From NCBI GenBank assembly GCA_947303225.1, contig CAMYXG010000048.1, positions 1 to 8,534 of the forward strand: a DNA stretch of 8,534 nt. The letters run 5' to 3'. The stretch is from an uncultured Caryophanales bacterium (GTDB lineage Bacteria; Bacillota_I; Bacilli_A; RF39; UBA660). A program made the translations under genes and the position numbers. Below, in pieces: positions 1 through 5,290 of the stretch. Position 1 is the stretch's first letter. Each line of letters opens with the position of its first letter. Below the pieces are notes generated by a model that was given only the letters and a program-made list of their open reading frames with translations, did no database searches and was not told the origin of the DNA.

Positions 1-179
1 AATTATCTCCAGGTAAATATACATTATATCTATATACAAAAACATCAAATGCTGCAAACTATGATGAAGTCCCAGATATGTTTAAAAGTTTAAATGAAAC
101 AACTACGATAAACAATAAAAAATATACAATTTACTACAACAAAGAAAGAAATAATCGAATTGAATTAGAAATTAAATAG
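1..179 (+). CDS. C-terminal fragment of an unidentified, probably extracytoplasmic protein
   Basis: An open frame enters from the left edge (first full codon at 3) and ends at TAG 177-179, giving 58 residues. It reads LSPGKYTLYLYTKTSNAA at the start and RIELEIK at the end. Short alternating hydrophobic/polar stretches (KYTLYLYT, KKYTIYYN, RIELEI) look like beta strands, and the LSPGKYTLYLYT pattern resembles the strand edges of secreted beta-sandwich domains. There is no membrane segment or sorting motif at the C-terminus. The frame is supported by absence of stops, by codon use like the neighbours, and by a terminator hairpin starting at the stop codon. The family cannot be identified from this tail; the extracytoplasmic assignment is inference only. 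Confidence 0.6.
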   Translation, partial: LSPGKYTLYLYTKTSNAANYDEVPDMFKSLNETTTINNKKYTIYYNKERNNRIELEIK

Positions 180-201
180 ACTAGATTCTTCTAGTCTATT
201 T
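174..201 (+). terminator. Rho-independent-type terminator of the upstream gene, overlapping its stop codon
   Basis: AAATAGACTAGA (174-185) pairs perfectly with TCTAGTCTATTT (190-201), giving a 12-bp stem with a 4-nt loop (TTCT). The TAG stop at 177-179 lies inside the left arm. The 3' side is only modestly T-rich (TATTTG), so termination may be imperfect. This could be the reason for the second hairpin further on. Confidence 0.7.
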
Positions 202-228
202 GAAATTATTAAGAAATGAAAATAAGAT
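200..228 (+). promoter_or_regulatory. Possible sigma-A type promoter immediately after the terminator
   Basis: TTGAAA (200-205), a 17-bp spacer and TAAGAT (223-228) match the -35/-10 pattern at five of six and four of six positions. Predicted transcription would begin near 235 and run into the hairpin at 257-288. That would give either a very short RNA or a long leader for the aminopeptidase gene. The sequence is AT-rich, so chance matches are common and this is a weak call. Confidence 0.3.
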
Positions 229-256
229 TCCATCTAAAATTAGTTTAATAAATTCT

Positions 257-291
257 AAAGGGAATAGATAATTACTATTTATTCCTTTTTT
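257..291 (+). terminator. Second terminator-like hairpin in the gene-free stretch 180-420
   Basis: The left arm 257-270 (AAAGGGAATAGATA) pairs with 276-288 (TATTTATTCCTTT) around a 5-nt loop (ATTAC). The stem has 13 pairs, with one bulged G and one G-U pair, and Ts continue to 291. In + orientation this is a normal intrinsic terminator shape; in - orientation no T run follows it. It may back up the terminator at 174-201 or end a short transcript from the candidate promoter at 200-228. The rest of 202-345 shows no credible gene: the only ATG frame (216-248) has ten codons and no ribosome binding site. Confidence 0.5.
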
Positions 292-345
292 AGATGATAA
301 AAAAGTTCCCTTAATTTGTGAATAATCAAGTATACTATTTTAATT

Positions 346-373
346 TTGTTCAAAGATAAAAATATGATATGAT
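346..373 (+). promoter_or_regulatory. Probable promoter of the aminopeptidase gene
   Basis: TTGTTC (346-351) and TATGAT (368-373) are separated by 16 bp. This would start transcription near 380 and give a roughly 40-nt leader. A second TATGAT at 363-368 overlaps it but lies too close to the -35 box. The strong Shine-Dalgarno sequence AGAGGAGG (407-414) lies 6 nt before the start codon. No operator-like dyad is evident here. Confidence 0.5.
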
Positions 374-420
374 AGTATGTGTAAATAATTATAAGGAAAT
401 ACTATTAGAGGAGGAATAAT

Positions 421-1653
421 ATGATAGATTTACAAAGAAAATATGCTAAAGTAATATTAGAATCTTGTCTAAAAATTGATGAAAATCAGCCATTATTTAT
501 TAGCTATAATGTAGAAAGATCAGATTTTGTGAGAATTGTTGCAGAAATTGCATATTCTTTAGGAGTAAAAGATATCTACTTTGAAGCAAATGATCCTTAT
601 TTAAAATATGAAGCATTGAAGCATTTAGATATTGATGAATTAAAACAATTAACATTTTGGAATAAAGAAATGTGGAATGTATATGCAAAAAAGAATGCCG
701 CATTTTTAATGCTTGCAAGTGAAACTCCTGGCTTAATGAAAGATATAGATTCTAAAAAAATGGCAGCAATGACAAAATATTCTCTTGAAACAAGAAAAGA
801 ATTTGATAAAATGAGAGATAAATCACTTCTTGCATGGTGTATTGCTTGCCTTCCAACGGATGATTGGGCTAAAACAATTTGTCCAGATTCCGATAATCCA
901 ACAGAAGAGTTATGGAACAAAATATTTGATATTTGCAGTATCAAGGAGAAAAATCCAGTAAAGATATGGGATGAAAAGATAAAAAAATTAGATAAGAGAG
1001 CTAAAAAATTAAACGAATATCAATTTAAAACTTTAAAATATAAAAGTAAAAATGGTACGGATTTTAAAATCGACTTACCAAAAAATCATTTATGGGCATC
1101 AGGAAAAACAGTTTTAGCTAACGGAAAAGAAGTACTAGTGAATTTTCCAACAGAGGAAGTCTTTACTTCTCCAGATTGCTATTCTGCAGAAGGAGTAGTT
1201 TTTGCAACAAAACCACTATCTTATCAAGATGTCATTATTGATAAGTTTAATGTGGAGTTTTCAAAAGGAAAAGTAGTGAAAGCAAAAGCAGAAGTAGGAG
1301 AAGATACACTAAAAGAAATGATCAATATATGTGAGAATTCTGACTTATTAGGAGAAGTGGCACTAGTTCCATATGACTCTCCAATTTCCAACACAAAGCA
1401 ATTATTCCTAGAAACATTATTTGATGAAAATGCAGCTTGTCATATTGCTTTAGGAGATTCTTTCCCAGAATGTGTAGAAAATGGACCGGAAATGGACAAA
1501 GATTTACTATTAAAAGAATATCACTTAAATAAATGTGATTCTCATGTAGACTTTATGGTAGGAAGTAAAGATATGAATATAACTGGTATTTGTAAAGATG
1601 GATCAGAAGTACCAATCTTCGTCAATGGAAACTTTACAGAACAATTTAATTAA
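421..1653 (+). CDS. M29-family metallo-aminopeptidase (AmpS/PepS/aminopeptidase T type)
   Basis: The 410-residue product matches this family in length and layout. These are cytosolic, two-metal, dimeric exopeptidases that remove N-terminal residues from peptides, usually in peptide turnover. Conserved blocks are visible: LVNFPTEEVFTSPD (238-251), GEVALVPYDSPIS (311-323), LFDENAACHIALG (333-345) and HVDFMVG (375-381). By spacing against aminopeptidase T (E250, E316, H345, Y352, H376, D378), the equivalents are E246, E312, H341, F348, H375 and D377. Metal ligands are therefore kept, but the catalytic tyrosine position carries phenylalanine. There is no signal peptide. AGAGGAGG just upstream fixes the start. 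The next gene begins 15 nt after the stop, so the two are probably co-transcribed. The family assignment is firm; the exact substrate range is unknown. Confidence 0.93.
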   Translation: MIDLQRKYAKVILESCLKIDENQPLFISYNVERSDFVRIVAEIAYSLGVKDIYFEANDPYLKYEALKHLDIDELKQLTFWNKEMWNVYAKKNAAFLMLASETPGLMKDIDSKKMAAMTKYSLETRKEFDKMRDKSLLAWCIACLPTDDWAKTICPDSDNPTEELWNKIFDICSIKEKNPVKIWDEKIKKLDKRAKKLNEYQFKTLKYKSKNGTDFKIDLPKNHLWASGKTVLANGKEVLVNFPTEEVFTSPDCYSAEGVVFATKPLSYQDVIIDKFNVEFSKGKVVKAKAEVGEDTLKEMINICENSDLLGEVALVPYDSPISNTKQLFLETLFDENAACHIALGDSFPECVENGPEMDKDLLLKEYHLNKCDSHVDFMVGSKDMNITGICKDGSEVPIFVNGNFTEQFN

Positions 1654-1668
1654 AGAAAGGAGAAAAAT

Positions 1669-2565
1669 ATGGCTACATTTATGCTAGAAACAAGCAGTTT
1701 AGAATCAGCAGCATCATCCTTAGATCAAGTATCATCTAATATTTCAACATTAAGCAGTTCAGTTAGTGGTTATGATACAAGCTGTGAAGATGGTTTTGAT
1801 TTTAGTTCTGCAAAAAGTAAAATTGCAGCTAATCTAGAAGCATGTTCTACAAAAGTAAAGAATACATCCAACATATTAAATACAGTAGTTGGATCTCACA
1901 CTCAATTACAGAATAGTTTAAAAGTAGATAATTCTTCAGAAACAAAAACAAAATCACAGGAAACTAATAGTACCACAAAGAATGGTTCAAGTAACAATAA
2001 TAGAAATTATTCATCAAGAACAACATCATCTGGAGGTGGCTATTATTCTGGAGGATCTAGTAGTGGGGGAGGAGGCTATGTATCATCTATACCAACAAAC
2101 ACTCCAACTATAAACAAAGAAAATGAAAAAGAAGAACAAAAAATAGTTACAATAAAGAATCATTTCTCAAAGGTAGGATATGCTTGTGTAGACTCCTCAA
2201 AGCTAAAAGAAGAATCTAAAAATATCATGGAGCATGATAATATTAAATATGATAAGAATGGTTATGCTAAAATAGGAAAAAGATTCATTGTGGCAGTAGA
2301 CTCATCTGTTGGTAAAGTAGGAGATGTACTTCGTTTTACTCAAAAAGATGGTACAGAATTAGAAGCAATTATCGGTGTTACAACAACCAATACTAAAAAT
2401 AAAGATAATATTAGTTTTATCATTTCTACTAATGAAAAGGAAAGCTTTAAAGCAAGTGATTTTTCAAAAAAATTAATAGAAGATAATAAAAAGATTGAAA
2501 ACTGTGGAACCTTTGATTCATCAATCATCAAAACAATATCAAATGAAAAATTAAAAAGTGCATAA
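1669..2565 (+). CDS. WXG100-like N-terminus, Ser/Gly/Asn linker and C-terminal beta domain; function unknown
   Basis: The product has 298 residues and three parts. Residues 1-85 look like two amphipathic helices joined by a short non-helical stretch around YDTSCEDGFDFSS (35-47). This is the size and shape of a WXG100/ESX-type helical hairpin, but the Trp-x-Gly turn is absent. Residues 86-158 are a low-complexity linker rich in Ser, Thr, Asn and Gly, including GGGYYSGGSSSGGGGY (122-137). Residues 165-240 form a compact domain with NGYAKIGKRFIVAV (197-210) and VGDVLRFTQKDGTELEAIIG (217-236), a pattern resembling small double-psi-barrel-like domains of cell-surface proteins. No signal peptide or membrane helix is seen, so any export would need a type VII-like route. 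GAAAGGAG (1655-1662), 6 nt ahead, sets the start. It probably shares a transcript with the aminopeptidase. The domain names are inference from pattern; the surface role is a guess. Confidence 0.85.
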   Translation: MATFMLETSSLESAASSLDQVSSNISTLSSSVSGYDTSCEDGFDFSSAKSKIAANLEACSTKVKNTSNILNTVVGSHTQLQNSLKVDNSSETKTKSQETNSTTKNGSSNNNRNYSSRTTSSGGGYYSGGSSSGGGGYVSSIPTNTPTINKENEKEEQKIVTIKNHFSKVGYACVDSSKLKEESKNIMEHDNIKYDKNGYAKIGKRFIVAVDSSVGKVGDVLRFTQKDGTELEAIIGVTTTNTKNKDNISFIISTNEKESFKASDFSKKLIEDNKKIENCGTFDSSIIKTISNEKLKSA

Positions 2566-2566
2566 T

Positions 2567-2597
2567 AAAAAAGATATTCACATTGAATATCTTTTTT
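2567..2597. terminator. Bidirectional intrinsic terminator between convergent genes
   Basis: AAAAAAGATATTC (2567-2579) pairs perfectly with GAATATCTTTTTT (2585-2597) around a 5-nt loop. The 13-bp stem is flanked by an A run on one side and a T run on the other, so each strand yields a hairpin followed by U residues. It lies 1 nt after the stop of the + strand gene and directly against the stop of the - strand PASTA gene, and can serve both. Confidence 0.9.
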
Positions 2598-4724
2598 TTA
2601 TTTTGCTAAAGTAATAGAAATACTACTACAAGAATCTGTACTTCCACCTTTAAATCCATCAATGTAGTCTCCTGGATCATATCCATCTCGTTCAACTCCA
2701 TTAATAGAAACCTTCAATCCAGGACATTGTCCTTGCAAATAACTTCTTAAAGCACTTGCAGCACTTTCATAAGAATTATACTGTTGAATTGTAGAAGTAA
2801 TTTGTGATGCTCTAAAACTACAAGGTGTACAAGTAGGAGTAGGTTCTTCTTGGTTGTTATCATTATTATTAGTTTGATTATGATTGCTATTATTTGAAGT
2901 ATTATTATTTACCTTGTTATCATTTTTATTAGAAGAAGAATTAGTTTCTTGTCTTTCTTCAACATTAGCTTCTTCTTTACCACTACTTAAAGTTATTGTA
3001 ATAGTAGTTCCACTAGAAATTTCACTTCCAGCTTGAATAGACTGATTTAAAACAGTATTTTTCTTTTTTGAACTATTTTTATAAATAAAATTATAATTTA
3101 AATCAACTTTATTTAACTTAGAAATAGCTTCACTTTTTGATAGACCCACTAAATCAGGAACTTTTTTCTTTTCACCATCACTAATCGTTACAATAATAGT
3201 ATCTTTATTTTTGATAGCTTCACCTGTTTTATGAGAATAACTAATGACTTCCCCAGATTTTACTTTATCACTAAATTCGTGCTTTTCTTCATAATCAATA
3301 TTATACTTATTAGCCCATGCATAGAAATCACTAAGTGATTTAAATTTAGGCATTTTTAATGCTCCTCGAGACAATGTTACTTTAACAACAGTTCCTTGTT
3401 CTATAATATCTCCTTTTGAATAATTAGCATTAATAATTTGATTCTCTTTTATAGAATCATCATAAGATTCATCAAAGTTTAGTTTAATCTTTTTTTGAAT
3501 AGCCCATTCTGTAATATCACTAATAGACATTTTAGTAAGTTCAGGAACTTTAATTTTTGGACCTTTACTAATCGTTACAATAACACGTTCATCATCTACT
3601 TTAACGACATCTCCAGCTTTAATCGATTGAGCCATAGCAAACCCTTTTTTAATTTTGCTAGAAAATTCTTCTTCAAAATCATAACGTAGTTGATGTTGTT
3701 TCAAATAAAATTCCACTTCAAATTTACTTTTATTTGTAAAATCAATTAATGTAACTTCATCAAATCCTAATTCTTCTCCATAAGAGAAAACCAAGTGAAG
3801 TCCTTCATCTCTCTTAAAACTACCATTTGTACTTTGTTCAATTACAGTGTCTTTTGCTTGATCACTAATAGTAAAATCAACTAAAACATTACTTAAATGA
3901 TTTTCACGAATATAAGTAAGGACACGTTCATCATCCCAGCCAATCATATTTGGTAACATGATTTCTTTAGAAGGATTAGGACCCTCACTAACAGAAACAG
4001 TTACCTCTTTGATATCTTTTAAAGCAGTATGATAAGAAACATCTTGAGATATAATTTGGTATTCCTCAATCATGTCACTATATTCATATTGTTGATGAAT
4101 AGTAACATGATTTTTACTTGCCCACTTCACAACAGTTGCTAAACTTTTACCCTGAAAATCTGGTATCATAGCAATAGGAGATTGTACGATACTAAAGTGA
4201 TTATTAATGCCAAAAAGAAAATAGGCATACAACAATAAACTACTAAAGAAAATCATTCCTTTTTTTTGTCGGTTGTAAGTAATAGATATAACCACAAATA
4301 AAATAGTAAAAACAGTAATGAATAAGCTAGTAATTATACTAGAAATAGAAGAGGCTTTATCTAAAAGAACAAATCCAAAAGACACAATAGATAATATCAT
4401 TAATAGTATTAAAACAATATTTAAAAGAGTATGTCTTTTTCTTTTTTCAGTCTTTTTTGGTGTAATTCCCAAATCCTCATCAATTAACTCCTTTAAATCT
4501 TGAGTTGCAATTACAGAAACAGATGTAGTATCCGTTTTAAGTTCAGTATCAGTATGATTATCTAAATAATCTTCATCTACAGAATCATCATTTTCTATTT
4601 CAGTTTCATTTACTTCTTCTTGTTCTTCTTCAGGAACAATATCATTCTTCTCAACAATCCTCGTTTGAGAAGAAGAACTATTTTTAGACGTATTTTTTTT
4701 CTTACGAGTCTTTTTCTTTGCCAT
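2598..4724 (-). CDS. Kinase-less multi-PASTA membrane protein with a four-cysteine C-terminal module
   Basis: The product has 708 residues from the ATG at 4724, chosen because GGAGGTG sits 6 nt upstream. The in-frame ATG at 4751 would place that ribosome binding site inside the gene. Order: Lys/Arg-rich then acidic cytoplasmic segment (1-97); transmembrane helices at about 98-121, 127-149 and 156-174, with KRKRH and NRQKKG on the inner side, giving an N-in, C-out protein. Six PASTA-like repeats follow at about 185-249, 254-317, 319-388, 390-454, 456-518 and 519-582, most ending in a VTVSxG-type strand. An Asn/Ser linker (about 593-625) leads to a C-terminal module (630-708) with C632, C635, C667 and C699. 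PASTA domains bind peptidoglycan or mediate division-protein contacts and are usually attached to Ser/Thr kinases or penicillin-binding proteins. Neither catalytic domain is present. A cell-wall sensing, anchoring or division role is inferred, not shown. Confidence 0.9.
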   Translation of the reverse strand: MAKKKTRKKKNTSKNSSSSQTRIVEKNDIVPEEEQEEVNETEIENDDSVDEDYLDNHTDTELKTDTTSVSVIATQDLKELIDEDLGITPKKTEKRKRHTLLNIVLILLMILSIVSFGFVLLDKASSISSIITSLFITVFTILFVVISITYNRQKKGMIFFSSLLLYAYFLFGINNHFSIVQSPIAMIPDFQGKSLATVVKWASKNHVTIHQQYEYSDMIEEYQIISQDVSYHTALKDIKEVTVSVSEGPNPSKEIMLPNMIGWDDERVLTYIRENHLSNVLVDFTISDQAKDTVIEQSTNGSFKRDEGLHLVFSYGEELGFDEVTLIDFTNKSKFEVEFYLKQHQLRYDFEEEFSSKIKKGFAMAQSIKAGDVVKVDDERVIVTISKGPKIKVPELTKMSISDITEWAIQKKIKLNFDESYDDSIKENQIINANYSKGDIIEQGTVVKVTLSRGALKMPKFKSLSDFYAWANKYNIDYEEKHEFSDKVKSGEVISYSHKTGEAIKNKDTIIVTISDGEKKKVPDLVGLSKSEAISKLNKVDLNYNFIYKNSSKKKNTVLNQSIQAGSEISSGTTITITLSSGKEEANVEERQETNSSSNKNDNKVNNNTSNNSNHNQTNNNDNNQEEPTPTCTPCSFRASQITSTIQQYNSYESAASALRSYLQGQCPGLKVSINGVERDGYDPGDYIDGFKGGSTDSCSSISITLAK

Positions 4725-4730
4725 AAAATA

Positions 4731-4737
4731 CACCTCC
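4731..4737 (-). promoter_or_regulatory. Ribosome binding site that decides the PASTA protein start
   Basis: On the - strand, GGAGGTG lies 6 nt before the ATG that begins MAKKKTRKKK. This is near-perfect complementarity to the 16S 3' end. It makes the upstream in-frame ATG at 4751 unlikely, because that start would translate through this site and has no comparable sequence ahead of it. Confidence 0.85.
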
Positions 4738-4774
4738 ATTATTATCTTCATTATATAATAAATAAAGGAAAATA

Positions 4775-4802
4775 GGAATAAAGAACAGGTTTAATGTGTC
4801 AA
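4775..4802 (-). promoter_or_regulatory. Candidate promoter for the PASTA gene
   Basis: On the - strand a perfect TTGACA (4802-4797) is followed after 16 bp by TATTCC (4780-4775), a poor -10 box. Alternatively a perfect TATAAT (4755-4750) closer to the gene could act as -10, but it lacks a recognisable -35 box at 16-18 bp. One of these probably drives the gene; the sequence does not decide which. Confidence 0.35.
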
Positions 4803-4818
4803 AATATGTCCAATAAAA

Positions 4819-4835
4819 TCTACCTTTTGAGTTGA
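4819..4835 (+). promoter_or_regulatory. Upstream copy of a tandem Rrf2/IscR-type operator candidate
   Basis: TCTACCTTTTGAGTTGA carries an imperfect dyad, CTAC-N7-GTTG. It fits the core of the E. coli IscR type 1 pattern (YYGACTRwwwYAGTCRR) at 12 of 17 positions by hand alignment. It overlaps the -35 box at 4832-4837 and lies exactly 20 bp before a second copy, with which it shares CTACC-N5-AGT(A/T)G. The binding protein is inferred to be the adjacent regulator. Confidence 0.5.
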
Positions 4836-4860
4836 ATTCCTACCAAATAAGTAGTAAAAT
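4832..4860 (+). promoter_or_regulatory. Promoter of the regulator-suf operon
   Basis: TTGAAT (4832-4837), a 17-bp spacer and TAAAAT (4855-4860) form a good sigma-A type promoter. Transcription would start near 4867, right at the GGAG (4868-4871) that serves the regulator gene, so the leader is very short. The spacer is almost entirely filled by the CTAC/GTAG dyad, an arrangement that allows a bound regulator to block RNA polymerase directly. Confidence 0.55.
4839..4855 (+). promoter_or_regulatory. Downstream copy of the tandem Rrf2/IscR-type operator candidate
   Basis: CCTACCAAATAAGTAGT contains the perfect dyad CTAC-N7-GTAG (4840-4843 with 4851-4854). It fits 12 of 17 positions of the E. 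coli IscR type 1 core, including the AC/AGT bases and the A/T centre. It lies between the -35 and -10 boxes of the operon promoter and 25 bp before the regulator start codon, which suggests autorepression. Confidence 0.6.
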
Positions 4861-4879
4861 AAGTCTCGGAGATGAAAAT

Positions 4880-5287
4880 ATGAAAATAACGACAAGAGGA
4901 AGATATGCCATTGTGATTATGCTATCTCTTGCTAATCATTATACGGAAGACAAATTTCTATCACTAAAAGAAATAGCAGAATCAGAAAAGATATCTCTTA
5001 AATATTTAGAAAAAATCATGATGGATTTAAAAAAAGAAGATTTTTTTCTTTCAGCAAGAGGACAGGAAGGTGGCTATAAACTAGCACATAGTCCTAGTTC
5101 TTATACAATTGGAAATATTTTAAAAGCAGCAGAAAAAGAACTTGCTCCAGTAAGTTGTGTAACAGAGGAAGCAAGTTGTGAAAAAAAGGGTATTTGTAAA
5201 ACCTATCCTATATGGAAAGATTTAAATGAAGAAATGATGAAATTTTTAAATAGTAAAACATTAGCAGATTACATAGAAAGGAAGTAA
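4880..5287 (+). CDS. Rrf2/IscR-family Fe-S cluster-responsive transcription regulator
   Basis: The product has 135 residues from the ATG preceded by GGAG (4868-4871). A longer frame could open at TTG 4832, but that codon is part of the -35 box. The N-terminus MKITTRGRYAIVIML is characteristic of the family. A winged helix-turn-helix follows, with the recognition helix ISLKYLEKIM (38-47, E44 matching E43 of E. coli IscR) and the wing SARGQEGGYKLA (58-69). C93, C100 and C106 (spacing Cx6Cx5C) correspond to the three [2Fe-2S] cysteine ligands of IscR (Cx5Cx5C). The fourth ligand, H107 in E. coli, aligns with Y109. It lies 3 nt ahead of sufC and surely shares its transcript, which points to control of Fe-S assembly with autoregulation through the tandem dyads upstream. 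Members without the cysteines (CymR type) act in cysteine metabolism; the cysteines here argue against that. Confidence 0.9.
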   Translation: MKITTRGRYAIVIMLSLANHYTEDKFLSLKEIAESEKISLKYLEKIMMDLKKEDFFLSARGQEGGYKLAHSPSSYTIGNILKAAEKELAPVSCVTEEASCEKKGICKTYPIWKDLNEEMMKFLNSKTLADYIERK

Positions 5288-5290
5288 AAA

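Noticed and set aside
216..248. Ten-codon frame that could be a leader peptide before the 257-288 hairpin
   Set aside because: It has no Shine-Dalgarno sequence and no run of regulatory codons, and the promoter at 346-373 lies after the hairpin, so attenuation of the aminopeptidase gene is not needed.
257..312. Classical attenuator or riboswitch made of alternative pairings
   Set aside because: The competing arm 306-312 is transcribed after the terminator, so it cannot prevent its formation in the usual way, and no known riboswitch core is recognisable. Kept only as a low-interest structured region.
597..944. Open frame of 115 codons on the - strand inside the aminopeptidase gene
   Set aside because: It is antisense to a strongly conserved protein, has no ribosome binding site, and its Phe/Ser/Ile-rich product looks like a complement of Lys/Glu-rich coding sequence.
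2847..2948. AAT/TTA-rich tract that could be a microsatellite or CRISPR-like repeat
   Set aside because: It simply encodes the Asn/Ser linker (residues about 593-626) of the PASTA protein; units are irregular and there are no spacers.
3495..3689. Open frame of 64 codons on the + strand inside the PASTA gene
   Set aside because: It is a shadow of the repeat region on the opposite strand; no promoter or ribosome binding site supports it.
4725..4751. Upstream ATG giving a PASTA protein nine residues longer
   Set aside because: The strong GGAGGTG site lies within that extension and points to the ATG at 4724.
4832..4879. TTG start extending the Rrf2 regulator by 16 residues
   Set aside because: The TTG belongs to the -35 box, the extension precedes the conserved MKITTRGRYA N-terminus, and GGAG sits correctly before the ATG at 4880.
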